64,000 nucleotides of DNA from Lachnospiraceae bacterium (lineage in GTDB: Bacteria > Bacillota > Clostridia > Lachnospirales > Lachnospiraceae), in NCBI GenBank assembly GCA_910575075.1, contig CAJTCY010000007.1, positions 1 through 64,000 on the forward strand, read 5' to 3'. The position numbers and the translations under genes were made by a program. Under the pieces are notes generated by a model, which was not told where the DNA came from, ran no database searches, and worked only from the letters and a program-made list of their open reading frames with translations. Positions 44,442-53,907 of this stretch are shown here, in pieces (position 1 is the first letter of the stretch; the number at the start of each line of letters is the position of its first letter).

Positions 44442-45890
44442 TTATTCTGTCACTGCACCATCACTGTCCACAAAAACTCCAGGTGCAGAGATTTTCTGCA
44501 TATACTCCAAAATTCTCTGCTTTTCTTCTGGTTCTTCTGCCAGAGAAGTAAAACAATTTCGCTGAACACAGGGAAGAAACCGAAATTCTATCTCGCCGCT
44601 GTCTGTGTGGATAACTACCTGAGATACCCCCGTATCTGCTGTTCTGCCGTTAAACCAGAAATTTCCCAGACTGTAGATCACAGGCTTACCCTTATAATAA
44701 TCAAAGCCTTGAAGACAATGCGTATGCCCGCCGATCACTACATCTGCCCCAGCATCAATAAAGGCATGTCCCAGTTCCACTTGCCCACGGTCATAATACT
44801 TGGTATTTTCTGTGCCCCAGTGTACAAAAGCGATCACATAATCACTTTGGGACTTCGCCTGTTCGATCACTGATACAAATTTATCTGGATTCAGTGTTTT
44901 CAATACTCCTGCTGTTTCCTCCGTAGCTTCTTTGGTATAATTCAAGGAACGCTCGATCTGGGTGGCTGACACAATGGCAATCTTTCTGCCGTTTGCTATG
45001 AAGTATACCGGCTTCATGGCTTCCTGTATATTTCTGCCCGCCCCCACATATGGAATCTTTGCCGCTTCAACAGTTTCCAGTGTATCCAAAAGAGCCTCCT
45101 CACCGTAATCATAGACATGATTGTTAGCAAGAGACACAACATCTGCTCCTATTTGAGTGATGACATTGATCCGCTCTGGGTTCGCCCGGAAAGTATATGC
45201 CTTTCCCGGCAGAGCCGTTCCCCGGATACTGTATGTAAACTCATTGTTTATCATCAAAATATCCGCCGACTGCATTTCCTGCCACAAAGCTTCCGAAAAG
45301 CAGTCTTTGATGCCGCCAGGCTGTCTGTCCAGATAGTTCGTGGAACTCCACCCTTCCGAAAGATTGATATCACCTGTAAAATCCAAAATAACCTGATCTT
45401 CTCTGGCACACATTTTTTCATATACTTTTTCCAGATAATGATCCATCCCCTTAACAGAACGGCAGTATTCCACCCACAGGACATGAAGAGATTTTCCAGT
45501 AATTTTATACCAGGTCTCTATCTTCAGTTTTCTCTTTTCTGTTGACTGACGCAATAAATTCAGCTTTTCCCTGCCATACGTTCTTGATAGCCATTGCAGA
45601 AATGCTTTATCTATCTTATAACTGCCTGTCATGCCTCTTTTTGCGCCATCCAGTATCTCCTGCATTGCCTGTTCCTCTGCTGACTGCAGAATGTTCTTCT
45701 GCAGCACACGGCCGCTTTGCCGCTGTTTTTTTTCAAGCACCGCCAAGCTCGTTACGGGTACAGCATCCGTCTTGCCAGTCAAAAACCCTTTCTGGACAGA
45801 ATAATCCGCTTCTGCCAGACTGGCAGAAACAAGCAGCATGCAGACAAACATCACAAACAGGCAGCGCAGTAATTTATCAACATTTCTCAT
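44442..45890 (-). CDS. CapA-family exported protein (metallophosphatase-like)
   Basis: A 482-residue exported protein. The signal peptide (LLRCLFVMFVCMLLVSASLA) is followed by about 130 residues of linker. A CapA/PGA-synthesis domain follows: VILDFTGDINLSEGW, MINNEFTYS, VSLANNHVYDYG, IPYVGAGRN, VIAFVHWGTE and VVIGGHTHCLQGFDYYKGK. These His and Asp residues form the metal site of the calcineurin-like fold. CapA is known in poly-gamma-glutamate export, but without capBC nearby the substrate here is open. It lies 35 nt after the ECF gene. Confidence 0.85.
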   Translation of the reverse strand: MRNVDKLLRCLFVMFVCMLLVSASLAEADYSVQKGFLTGKTDAVPVTSLAVLEKKQRQSGRVLQKNILQSAEEQAMQEILDGAKRGMTGSYKIDKAFLQWLSRTYGREKLNLLRQSTEKRKLKIETWYKITGKSLHVLWVEYCRSVKGMDHYLEKVYEKMCAREDQVILDFTGDINLSEGWSSTNYLDRQPGGIKDCFSEALWQEMQSADILMINNEFTYSIRGTALPGKAYTFRANPERINVITQIGADVVSLANNHVYDYGEEALLDTLETVEAAKIPYVGAGRNIQEAMKPVYFIANGRKIAIVSATQIERSLNYTKEATEETAGVLKTLNPDKFVSVIEQAKSQSDYVIAFVHWGTENTKYYDRGQVELGHAFIDAGADVVIGGHTHCLQGFDYYKGKPVIYSLGNFWFNGRTADTGVSQVVIHTDSGEIEFRFLPCVQRNCFTSLAEEPEEKQRILEYMQKISAPGVFVDSDGAVTE

Positions 45891-45925
45891 CTGTTTTTTA
45901 CTTCCCCGAATATGCTAATGTGATA

Positions 45926-46534
45926 CTAATGTTTGACAACTTTTTTCAAAGCCTGTGAAATAGCGCTCCCTGCCACGAAACACGCTGCTGTCTCCACTAA
46001 TCCATTGATTCCTACAAACAGCAGAATAAACACCAGTGGATTTTTTGCTCCCAGAGCCGCGGCAATTCCCTGTACATACTCACTCTGATAAAAGAAAACC
46101 GTTAATGTTCCCATAAAAAACAGCGTATTTAACAGCGGGCAGCAGAGATTGGCAATCGCCAGCGATACTTTTTTCAGAGGACCGCATTTGAGCAAGCCCT
46201 GATACAAGAGCCCTGTCAACCAACCCGTTAAGATTCTGGTAGGTACGCAGACAAGAAACGTAAGTACTGGATTGATACTTAAGAGCGCCGCTCCAAAAGG
46301 GCTCATGCCGAAGCACTGAATGAAACTGGTAACGCCAAAAACACCTCCCAGAACTGCCCCCGCAGCGGGACCCAATGTCACAGCGCCTACCGCCACCGGC
46401 ACCACAATCAGGGTAATCTCTAATCCCAATGTACGAATATATCCCACGGGCGTAAACGCCATAACTAAAATAATTGCGATCAACAATGCCATTTCCACCA
46501 AATACACAGTTCCTATGTTCTGTTTATGTTCCAC
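45926..46534 (-). CDS. ECF transporter S component
   Basis: A 202-residue membrane protein with about six hydrophobic segments (LVEMALLIAIILVMAFTPVG; GLEITLIVVPVAVGAVTLGP). The GPAAGAVLGGVFGVTSFIQ stretch is typical of the S components that bind a vitamin and dock on a shared EcfAAT module. The vitamin cannot be told; no riboswitch is visible upstream. GTG at 46534 is preferred because GGGAGG lies seven to ten bases before it. Confidence 0.85.
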   Translation of the reverse strand: MEHKQNIGTVYLVEMALLIAIILVMAFTPVGYIRTLGLEITLIVVPVAVGAVTLGPAAGAVLGGVFGVTSFIQCFGMSPFGAALLSINPVLTFLVCVPTRILTGWLTGLLYQGLLKCGPLKKVSLAIANLCCPLLNTLFFMGTLTVFFYQSEYVQGIAAALGAKNPLVFILLFVGINGLVETAACFVAGSAISQALKKVVKH

Positions 46535-46596
46535 AAAAATTCCTCCCTTTCCATTACATACCATATAGGCAATAGAACATTTCTTATTCCGCGTAA

Positions 46597-46625
46597 ATCA
46601 TACACTATTTGCTGAAAAATAGCAA
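46597..46625 (-). promoter_or_regulatory. Promoter of the ECF S-component gene
   Basis: Minus-strand TTGCTA (46620-46625), 17-nt spacer, TATGAT (46597-46602). A stem-loop with a T7 tail (46628-46656) sits directly upstream and should block read-through. Confidence 0.7.
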
Positions 46626-46627
46626 GG

Positions 46628-46656
46628 TAAAAAAAGAATCCTGCGTAGCAGGATTC
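46628..46656 (-). terminator. Insulating terminator upstream of the ECF promoter
   Basis: GAATCCTGC-GTA-GCAGGATTC (46635-46656) followed by T7 on the minus strand. Confidence 0.75.
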
Positions 46657-46764
46657 ACCGCCTGCGGCGGGTCGCTTTGGCGGCATATTCCTTTCCGCCG
46701 CAGTGCGGATTTGTCCTAAGGGGTACCGTGCTTGCACGGGGGATTCCTTAGGACAGTTAGATTG

Positions 46765-46833
46765 TGTTTTTTATCTTATAGGAAGACACTTTCACGCTTT
46801 AGCGTGACAAGGTCTTTCCTATAAGACAAAAAA
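46765..46833. repeat. Short hairpin repeat, family D copy 2
   Basis: GTTTTTTATCTTATAGGAA pairs with TTCCTATAAGACAAAAAAC; the inner arms are CTTTCACGCT/AGCGTGACAAG. It is the best-preserved copy. Between it and 46656 lie two more palindromes (TGTCCTAAGG with CCTTAGGACA; CCGCC..GGCGG). Confidence 0.75.
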
Positions 46834-46862
46834 CGCCTTTCCACTATCTCAGTAGAAAGGCG
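46828..46862 (-). terminator. Terminator of the butyrate operon
   Basis: CGCCTTTC (46834-46841) pairs with GAAAGGCG (46855-46862), followed by T6 on the minus strand, 20 nt after etfA. Confidence 0.9.
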
Positions 46863-46884
46863 CTTCTTCTTACCATTATATGAT

Positions 46885-47931
46885 CTATTCTGCTAACTCA
46901 GCCTTTAAAGCTTCTGTCAGAGCCGGAACAATCTTGTTCAGATCTCCTACGATACCATAATCAGCTACATCAAAGATTGGAGCATCCTCGTCTTTGTTGA
47001 CAGCGATAATAATGTCAGCTTCTTCCATACCAGCCACATGCTGAATCGCTCCGGAGATACCAATTGCAAAGTATACATTGGGGCGAACTGTCTTACCAGT
47101 CTGGCCTACCTGCAAATCTACCGGCAGCCAGCCGTTTTCAACGACTGCACGGGAGCAGCTTACGGTTCCGCCGATCACTGCTGCAAGATCCTTTAACATC
47201 TGGAAATTCTCAGCGCTTCCAACGCCACGTCCGCCAGATACCAGAATCTTAGCTTCCATAATATCTTCTGTCTCTTTGACAGATTTGATGATATTTAAAA
47301 TTTCCACATACTTGCTGTCTGGGGTAAATCCAGGATTGTATTCTTCCACAACAGCCTTAGCACCCTTAATCGGATCAATTTTCTGCATAACGCCAGGACG
47401 TACCGTTGCCATCTGAGGACGGTTGTCCGGGCATGCGATCGTTGCAATCGTATTGCCGCCAAATGCAGGACGAGTCATCAAAAGCTGATTATGCTTCTGC
47501 TCATCTTCCTTGCCAGGTACTGGATTCAGTGGGAAATCACCGATCTCTAATACTGTACAGTCTGCTGTCAGACCAGTTTTTACTCTCGCAGATACACGGG
47601 GACCTAAGTCACGTCCGATTGCAGTAGCGCCTACCAGCATAATTTCCGGTTTGTACTGGTTGATGACAGAAGCAAGCGCATGTGTATAGGGCTCTGTTCT
47701 GTACTCTTTCAATTCTGGATCATCTACAACGATAACTTTATCAGCGCCATACTCTGCCAGCTGATCTGCCAGATCTTTGACACCGGAACCAATCAATACC
47801 GCTGTTACATCTGTATCTAAATCTTTTGCCAAATCCTTTGCTTTGCCAAGTAATTCAAAAGCAATTCCGCTTAATACATTGTCTACCTGCTGTGCAAAGA
47901 CATATACTCCTTTATATGCTTCTAAACCCAT
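46885..47931 (-). CDS. etfA: Electron transfer flavoprotein subunit alpha
   Basis: A 348-residue FAD-binding subunit. The C-terminal FAD domain is clear: GRGVGSAENFQMLKDLA, SRAVVENGWLPVDLQVGQTGKTVRP, YFAIGISGAIQHVAGM and AVNKDEDAPIFDVADYGIVGD. With EtfB and Bcd it forms the bifurcating complex that couples crotonyl-CoA reduction by NADH to ferredoxin reduction. The start at 47931 follows GGTGA. Last gene of the operon. Confidence 0.96.
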   Translation of the reverse strand: MGLEAYKGVYVFAQQVDNVLSGIAFELLGKAKDLAKDLDTDVTAVLIGSGVKDLADQLAEYGADKVIVVDDPELKEYRTEPYTHALASVINQYKPEIMLVGATAIGRDLGPRVSARVKTGLTADCTVLEIGDFPLNPVPGKEDEQKHNQLLMTRPAFGGNTIATIACPDNRPQMATVRPGVMQKIDPIKGAKAVVEEYNPGFTPDSKYVEILNIIKSVKETEDIMEAKILVSGGRGVGSAENFQMLKDLAAVIGGTVSCSRAVVENGWLPVDLQVGQTGKTVRPNVYFAIGISGAIQHVAGMEEADIIIAVNKDEDAPIFDVADYGIVGDLNKIVPALTEALKAELAE

Positions 47932-47974
47932 TATTTTCACCACTTTCCTTATTTTTACGGATGTCTGCAATTTA

Positions 47975-48760
47975 TTAAATCACATGCTTCTCTTTCAATT
48001 TTCCTACGATATAGCTGACTGCATCTTCTGCTGTATCAGGAACAACCTTTTCTCCGGCGCCTTTTTTAACTTTATCAGATGCCTTTGCAATCTTGGTCGG
48101 TGATCCTTTTAAGCCCAGGTCAGAGTCATCTACATCTTTCAGATCTGCTCTGCCCCATACAGTCACTTCTTTGTCATACGCATCGAAGATTCCGCCTGGT
48201 GTCATATAACGCGGCTCGTTTAACTCAGAAAGAGCAGTGATCAGGCAGGGCATTTTAGCCTTTAACTCATGATATCTGTCCTCATACTGACGCTGAACGA
48301 CTACATAATCTCCATCAATCTTAATTTCCTGCGCATAGGAAATAACAGGAATGTCCAGATGTTCAGAAATCTGAGGTCCAACCTGTGCGGTATCACCGTC
48401 AATAGCCTGACGGCCAGTGATAATCAGATCGTATTCCAGATTGCGGATTGCACCTGCAATCGTGGTGGAAGTAGCCCATGTATCAGCTCCGCCCAATACT
48501 CTGTCTGTTACAAGTATACCCTTGTCTGCTCCCATTGCCATAGCCTCTCGGAGTACCTCATCTGCCTTTGGAAGTCCCATAGTAAGCACAGTTACTTCTG
48601 CGCCATACTGTTCTTTTAATCTCAATGCTGCTTCCAGACCTGCTTTGTCGTCCGGATTCATGATCGTAAGCATTGCACCTCTGTCCAGAGTACCGTCTGG
48701 ATTGAATTTAACTCCGCCTTTGGTATCTGGTACCTGCTTTATACATACAACGATTTTCAC
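47975..48760 (-). CDS. etfB: Electron transfer flavoprotein subunit beta
   Basis: A 261-residue partner of EtfA. Hallmarks are VVCIKQVPDT, GGVKFNPDGTLDR, MNPDDKAGLEAALRLKEQYGAEVTVLTMG and the ETF-beta block ITGRQAIDGDTAQVGPQISEHL. The GTG start at 48760 has AAGGAG upstream. It binds the second FAD at which electron bifurcation is thought to occur. Confidence 0.96.
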   Translation of the reverse strand: MKIVVCIKQVPDTKGGVKFNPDGTLDRGAMLTIMNPDDKAGLEAALRLKEQYGAEVTVLTMGLPKADEVLREAMAMGADKGILVTDRVLGGADTWATSTTIAGAIRNLEYDLIITGRQAIDGDTAQVGPQISEHLDIPVISYAQEIKIDGDYVVVQRQYEDRYHELKAKMPCLITALSELNEPRYMTPGGIFDAYDKEVTVWGRADLKDVDDSDLGLKGSPTKIAKASDKVKKGAGEKVVPDTAEDAVSYIVGKLKEKHVI

Positions 48761-48871
48761 GGTAATTCACTCCTTATGTTTTATTTTTATTTCATGCGCT
48801 GACCGCCCATAAGCAAATCCTCGAAAATGCTCCGCATTCTCTCAGGCGCGTTGCGCACCAAATGTCTGCAT

Positions 48872-48908
48872 AAAGTTAATTTTCCATACAAATATGGAAA
48901 TCAACTTT
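48872..48908 (-). promoter_or_regulatory. Intercistronic hairpin between bcd and etfB
   Basis: AAAGTTAATTTTCCATA pairs with TATGGAAATCAACTTT around CAAA. No T-tract follows. It may protect or process the mRNA. Confidence 0.5.
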
Positions 48909-48937
48909 CTCCATCCATTTTCTTTGCCTGTTCGCGA

Positions 48938-50092
48938 CTATTTCAACAGCGCGCCGGAAATAACCATACGCTGAACCTCAGAGGTACCTTCATAGATCTC
49001 TGTAATCTTAGCGTCGCGCATCATACGCTCTACGTCGTACTCACGGATATATCCGTATCCACCGAATAACTGAACGCACTTAGTAGTTACTTCCATAGCA
49101 ACTTCTGCTGCAAATAATTTTGCTTTTGCTGCCTCTACGGAGTAAACCTTCTGTGTAGCTTTCGCCATAGCTGCCTTGTATACCAGCATCTGAGCTGCTT
49201 CAATCTTAGCTGCCATATCTGCAAGCTGGAACTGTGTATTCTGCTGAGCTGCGATGGAACGTCCAAACTGCTTTCTCTCCTTCGTGTAAGCAATTGTTGC
49301 CTCCAATGCGCCCTCTGCAATACCCAGAGCCTGAGCCGCAATACCGATACGTCCGCCGTCCAGGGTATGCATAGCGATTGGGAATCCCTTGCCCTGAGGT
49401 CCTAAGATATTGTCCTTAGGAATTCTGCAGTCTTCAAAAATCAACTCATATGTAGCAGATCCGCGGATACCCATTTTCTTTTCCTTGGTTCCGAAGGAGA
49501 ATCCGGGAGTATCTTTTTCTACGATAAATGCAGAGAAGGATTTCTTCTTTCTTCCTCTTGCATCCACCTTAACATCCGTAACAGCAATTACGATATAAAT
49601 ATCTGCCTCTTTACCATTGGTAATAAAGCACTTAGAACCGTTCAGAATCCATTCCTCACCGTCTAAAACAGCCTTGGTCTGGCAGCCCTGTGCATCGGTA
49701 CCTGCTCCTGGCTCAGTCAATGCAAAAGCGCCCAGCTTCTCACCCTTCGCAAGCGGAGCCAAATATTTCTGCTTCTGCTCTTCCGTACCATAAGTCATAA
49801 TCGGGTCACAGCACAGAGAAGTATGTGCAGATACAATAACGCCTGTGGTGCCGCACACTTTAGACAGCTCTTCCACACACATAATATAGGTCAGAGGATC
49901 ACAGCCCTGTCCGCCGTACTCCTTGGGAATTGGAATTCCCATGAAGCCTATTTTCTGCATTTTTTCTACTGTTCCTCTTGGAAATTTCTCAGTCTCATCA
50001 ACTTCCTGCGCAAGAGGCTTAACTTCATTTTCCGCAAACTCTTTGAAAAGAGTTCTCGCCATTTCATGTTTTTTATCTAAAGAAAAATCCAT
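48938..50092 (-). CDS. bcd: Butyryl-CoA dehydrogenase
   Basis: A 384-residue FAD enzyme of the acyl-CoA dehydrogenase family, reducing crotonyl-CoA to butyryl-CoA with EtfAB. Visible motifs are GAFALTEPGAGTDAQGCQT, WILNGSKCFITNG, QLFGGYGYIREYDVERMMRDAKI, and the catalytic Glu in EIYEGTSEVQRMVISG. It lies 47 nt after hbd and about 180 nt before etfB, with a hairpin in the latter gap. Confidence 0.97.
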   Translation of the reverse strand: MDFSLDKKHEMARTLFKEFAENEVKPLAQEVDETEKFPRGTVEKMQKIGFMGIPIPKEYGGQGCDPLTYIMCVEELSKVCGTTGVIVSAHTSLCCDPIMTYGTEEQKQKYLAPLAKGEKLGAFALTEPGAGTDAQGCQTKAVLDGEEWILNGSKCFITNGKEADIYIVIAVTDVKVDARGRKKKSFSAFIVEKDTPGFSFGTKEKKMGIRGSATYELIFEDCRIPKDNILGPQGKGFPIAMHTLDGGRIGIAAQALGIAEGALEATIAYTKERKQFGRSIAAQQNTQFQLADMAAKIEAAQMLVYKAAMAKATQKVYSVEAAKAKLFAAEVAMEVTTKCVQLFGGYGYIREYDVERMMRDAKITEIYEGTSEVQRMVISGALLK

Positions 50093-50139
50093 GATATTTT
50101 TCCTCCAAACTTTTTAAATTTATTATGTTATACAACTCT

Positions 50140-50979
50140 TTATTTGCTGTAATCGTAGAAACCGATTCCGGTCTTCATTCCCAGCTTGCCAGCGCGAACC
50201 ATTTTCTTCAGCAATGGATGCGGACGGTATTTCGGATCGCCTGTCTCGTCATACAAAACATTCATGATGGCAAGGCAGATATCCAGTCCAACCAGGTCTC
50301 CCAGAGCCAGAGGTCCCATCGGATGGTTTGCACCCAGCTTCATAGCAGTGTCAATGCCCTCTACACTTGCAACGCCGTCTGCATAGATGCCGACTGCTTC
50401 ATTAATCATTGGGATCAGAATTCTGTTTACTACGAAACCTGCTGCTTCATTTACCTCTACTGGTGTCTTGCCGATTTCCTTGGAAATTGCAACAATCTTG
50501 TCCTTCATATCATCTGGTGTATTCTCGCCCTTGATTACTTCAATCAGCTTCATTACAGGAGCAGGATTGAAGAAATGCATTCCGATTACCGGTCTGTCCA
50601 GACCAGCGCCGATCTCTGTAATAGAAAGAGAAGAAGTGTTGGTTGCAAACATACAGTCTTTCTTAACAATATCCTGCAGTTCCTTAAAGGTCTGCTTCTT
50701 AACATCCATAACTTCCAGAGCTGCTTCTACGATCAGATCACAGTCGCCGCAGATTTCCTTGGTGCCTGTGGTGATTTTAGCAAGGATAGCGTCTGCCTTG
50801 TCCTGTTCCATCTTACCTTTGGCAATTCTCTTCTCAAAACCTTTGGCAATCTTATTCTTGCCGTTTGCTGCGAATTCATCATTAATATCGCATAAGCATA
50901 CTTCATATCCTTCTGTCTGTGCAAATGCCTGTGCAATTCCGGAACCCATGGTTCCTGCTCCAATAATACCTACTTTCAT
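50140..50979 (-). CDS. hbd: 3-hydroxybutyryl-CoA dehydrogenase
   Basis: A 279-residue NAD(P)-dependent enzyme reducing acetoacetyl-CoA. The Rossmann loop is [17 protein letters not shown]; active-site residues appear in [29 protein letters not shown] (catalytic His) and [17 protein letters not shown]. The usual clostridial order would put crt next to it; here thl lies directly upstream with a hairpin-filled gap and no crotonase. Confidence 0.97.
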   Translation of the reverse strand: MKVGIIGAGTMGSGIAQAFAQTEGYEVCLCDINDEFAANGKNKIAKGFEKRIAKGKMEQDKADAILAKITTGTKEICGDCDLIVEAALEVMDVKKQTFKELQDIVKKDCMFATNTSSLSITEIGAGLDRPVIGMHFFNPAPVMKLIEVIKGENTPDDMKDKIVAISKEIGKTPVEVNEAAGFVVNRILIPMINEAVGIYADGVASVEGIDTAMKLGANHPMGPLALGDLVGLDICLAIMNVLYDETGDPKYRPHPLLKKMVRAGKLGMKTGIGFYDYSK

Positions 50980-51009
50980 GATTATCCTCCTTAAAATCTA
51001 TCGCTATTT

Positions 51010-51082
51010 AAAACGCCATCAGCGTTTGACGGCGGCGCGCGGACTGCTTTTGCAAAGTCTGCAAATCCACGCGCCCGACGTC
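51010..51082 (-). promoter_or_regulatory. GC-rich intercistronic hairpins between thl and hbd
   Basis: A long imperfect stem joins GACGGCGGCGCGCGGACTGC (51028) to GCAAATCCACGCGCCCGACG (51061). A smaller stem AAACGC/GCGTTT (51012-51027) follows. The stems fill the place where crt is found in other butyrate operons. Confidence 0.6.
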
Positions 51083-51089
51083 TAATCTA

Positions 51090-52271
51090 TTAATCTCTCT
51101 CTACGATGGTTGAGCATCCCATACCGCCGCCGATACACAGAGTTGCAAGACCTTTCTTCGCATCTCTTCTTACCATCTCGTGAAGCAGTGTTACAAGGAT
51201 ACGGCATCCGCTGGCTCCAACAGGATGTCCCAGTGCGATAGCACCGCCGTTTACATTTACTTTGCTCATATCAAACTCAAGATCACGTGCAACTGCAAGA
51301 GACTGTGCTGCAAATGCCTCATTTGCCTCTACCAGATCCATATCGCCGATAGTAAGACCAGTCTTTTCAAATACTTTCTTTGTGGAAGCAACAGGTCCAA
51401 CACCCATGATAGAAGGATCTACGCCGCCAAGTGCGCCTGCAACGAAAGTTGCCATTGGCTTAACGCCTAATTCCTGAGCTTTCTCTTCGCTCATTACGAC
51501 GATTGCTGCTGCACCGTCGTTGATTCCGGAAGCGTTTGCTGCAGTAACAATTCCGTCTGGCTTAAATGCAGGACGAAGTTTGGAAATACCTTCTGCAGTT
51601 GTGCCAGGACGCGGTCCCTCATCTGCCTCTATGATAACAGTTTTCTTCTTCTGCTTCACTTCTACCGGAACGATTTCATCTTTAAATTTGCCATCTGCGA
51701 TTGCTTTCTCACACTTCTGCTGGGAGCTTGCTGCAAACTCGTCTAACTGCTCTCTGGTCAATCCCCATTTCTCTGCTACATTCTCAGCGGTGATTCCCAT
51801 ATGATACTGGTTGAACGCATCCCACAATGCATCATTTACCATGGTATCTACCAATGTGGCATTGTTCATTCTGTAGCCATAACGTCCCTGCATTGCTGCA
51901 TAAGGAGCCATAGACATGTTTTCCATACCGCCTGCAACAACGATATCAGCGTCGCCTGCCTGAATCATCTGTGCTGCCATATTCACACAGTTCAAACCAG
52001 AACCGCATACAACATTCACAGTAACTGCCGGGGTCTCGATCGGCAAACCGGCTTTGATGGAAGCCTGGCGTGCTACGTTCTGTCCTAAACCAGCCTGGAT
52101 AACGCAGCCCATGTACACATGATCTACCTTATCTGCCGGAACACCAGCTCTGTTCAATGCCTCTTTGATTACGATGGAGCCCAGCACCGGTGCCGGAGTT
52201 GTGCTTAATCCTCCACCCATAGTTCCGATTGCAGTACGGCATGCGCCTGCTAAAACAACTTTCTTTGCCAT
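51090..52271 (-). CDS. thl: Acetyl-CoA acetyltransferase (thiolase)
   Basis: A 393-residue thiolase condensing two acetyl-CoA. Catalytic Cys89 lies in [12 protein letters not shown]; the second block [17 protein letters not shown] gives the His, and [13 protein letters not shown] the second Cys. The family start [16 protein letters not shown] is present. First gene of the operon; the promoter with a Rex operator lies at 52390-52418. Confidence 0.97.
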   Translation of the reverse strand: MAKKVVLAGACRTAIGTMGGGLSTTPAPVLGSIVIKEALNRAGVPADKVDHVYMGCVIQAGLGQNVARQASIKAGLPIETPAVTVNVVCGSGLNCVNMAAQMIQAGDADIVVAGGMENMSMAPYAAMQGRYGYRMNNATLVDTMVNDALWDAFNQYHMGITAENVAEKWGLTREQLDEFAASSQQKCEKAIADGKFKDEIVPVEVKQKKKTVIIEADEGPRPGTTAEGISKLRPAFKPDGIVTAANASGINDGAAAIVVMSEEKAQELGVKPMATFVAGALGGVDPSIMGVGPVASTKKVFEKTGLTIGDMDLVEANEAFAAQSLAVARDLEFDMSKVNVNGGAIALGHPVGASGCRILVTLLHEMVRRDAKKGLATLCIGGGMGCSTIVERD

Positions 52272-52389
52272 TTTCTTCTTCTCCTTTACCTTAATATTAT
52301 CATTGGTCAGCGATTCAGCGCCGATCTGAAACAGAATCCTGAAAACAGTTTTGACTGGCTGTTAAAATGTATACTGCCTGCTCATGCTG

Positions 52390-52418
52390 ATTATTTGCGT
52401 GTGTTATTTTTTTAACAA
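52390..52418 (-). promoter_or_regulatory. thl operon promoter overlapped by a Rex operator
   Basis: Minus-strand TTGTTA (52413-52418), 17-nt spacer, AATAAT (52390-52395). The same -35 is part of TTGTTAAAAAAATAACAC (52401-52418), which matches the Rex consensus TTGTTAA-N4-TTAACAA at 12 of 14 defined positions. Rex represses fermentation genes and releases DNA when NADH/NAD+ is high, which suits a butyrate operon. Confidence 0.7.
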
Positions 52419-52549
52419 TCTTTTTTTAAAAAAAAGGAAAACAGATCTGGCTATTGCCATTGTACCTGCAAGATCTATTTCTTGCCGTCACACGTTTTCA
52501 GTCCTCACTAAAAATATCCTATCACATTTTCCTTTTTTTTGCAATCTAT

Positions 52550-53740
52550 TTAATAAAAAACATGGTTTCCAATTACTGTACCAGGAATACTGCCATCATT
52601 GCGCCTGAAATACAGGCAGCTATTGGTAATATTTCCCCCCAGAACCTCCTGTGCCGCCTGGGTGCAGCTTGCATTGGCGCCGCTTGCAAGCACAGATGCA
52701 AACCTGCCGCTTGCCACTGGTGAAAACTGTCCTCCCTGATATATGACTCCCGCCACTGTATTGGGAAAATGAGAGCTGCGCACCCGGTTCATTACCACGC
52801 TGCCCACAGCTACTTTCCCCTCATAGCTCTCCCCTCCTGCTTCACATTGAATCAATGCTGCAAGCATAGCTGCATCTGACGCATCGCCTTTCACCGGCGC
52901 TGGTTTCTGGCTCTGGTTCTGGTTTTGATTTTGGCTTTGAACCTGACTCCTCTTATTTTCTTCCTCCTGGCGCCGGATCTCTTCCATACGCTTTGCGTCT
53001 TCCTTCGCCTTCTGAGCTTCCAGCTCTGCCTCATATGCTTTTTGCTGTTCAATCTTTTTCTCATATTTCGCAACATTTGCCTGGGCATCCGCAAGCTGCT
53101 TCTTCGCCGCTGCCAAATGCTGGGAGGTATCGTTAATCAATGCGTCGATTTCCTGCTTTTTGCTCTCCTGCTGCGCTAACAGGCTGGCAAGCTCATCCTC
53201 ATGTTCGTCCAGCTCTTTCTTCTTGCCTGCGATTTCCTCCTTAGTATTCCGATATTCTTCCAGCATGTTCCTGTCATATTGATGAATACTGGAAAAATAT
53301 TCTGCCTTATTCAAAAAATCTGCAAAACTTTTCGCTCCCAGCAGCACTTCAAGCATACTTTCCCGATCCATCTCATACAAAAAACGGATTCGTTTCTTCA
53401 TTGCCTTATACTGTTTATCTTCCCGCTGACATGCTTTTTTTAATGCCTTTCTGGTATCTTTCAAATTCTGCCGGGTAACTTTGAGCTGCTGTTCTGTCTC
53501 ATTCAATTCTGCCGTGACACTGGCAAGCCTGTTATTGAATTCTGCAAGATCGCCTTCCAGTCCCCCAGCCTCTTCTGATAAGCTGTCTGCCTGCTGCTGT
53601 GCCTCTTCTTTCTGATCTTTTAAGTCCTCAATCCCCTCCTGCACCTGGTCTATTTTTTGCTGGGTAGCATCTGCCCCCATAGGAAACAGACTGCATAAAA
53701 CCAAAATGACTGCCAGATTCTTTAAAAACATTTTCTTCAT
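52550..53740 (-). CDS. Coiled-coil cell wall hydrolase with SleB-type C-terminal domain
   Basis: A 396-residue exported protein. The signal peptide is MKKMFLKNLAVILVLCSLFP. A long coiled coil (about 27-250) resembles the PcsB/EnvC regulators of wall hydrolases. After a Gln/Asn-rich linker the final 110 residues form a SleB/CwlJ-type hydrolase domain: LAALIQCEAGGESYEGKVAVGSVVMNRV (catalytic Glu) and GQFSPVASGRF. It may cut peptidoglycan in division or spore germination; context does not decide. GGAGG precedes the start. Confidence 0.85.
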   Translation of the reverse strand: MKKMFLKNLAVILVLCSLFPMGADATQQKIDQVQEGIEDLKDQKEEAQQQADSLSEEAGGLEGDLAEFNNRLASVTAELNETEQQLKVTRQNLKDTRKALKKACQREDKQYKAMKKRIRFLYEMDRESMLEVLLGAKSFADFLNKAEYFSSIHQYDRNMLEEYRNTKEEIAGKKKELDEHEDELASLLAQQESKKQEIDALINDTSQHLAAAKKQLADAQANVAKYEKKIEQQKAYEAELEAQKAKEDAKRMEEIRRQEEENKRSQVQSQNQNQNQSQKPAPVKGDASDAAMLAALIQCEAGGESYEGKVAVGSVVMNRVRSSHFPNTVAGVIYQGGQFSPVASGRFASVLASGANASCTQAAQEVLGGNITNSCLYFRRNDGSIPGTVIGNHVFY

Positions 53741-53907
53741 TTGTCACTGCCTCCTAAGTAAAAAAGGAAATTCCTGCTAAAATAAAAAGTCTTTTTATCC
53801 GATAACATTAATATAACTGATACCTTATCTATATGCAAGAGAAACAAACCTTTGTTTTCCTTTTTCCTGCATTGGATTGGAATAGATACGATAATGGAGG
53901 TGTTTTC

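Noticed and set aside
46535-46627. Riboswitch before the ECF S-component gene
   Set aside because: The leader after the promoter is about 55 nt and shows no conserved vitamin-riboswitch core; only insulating hairpins lie further upstream.
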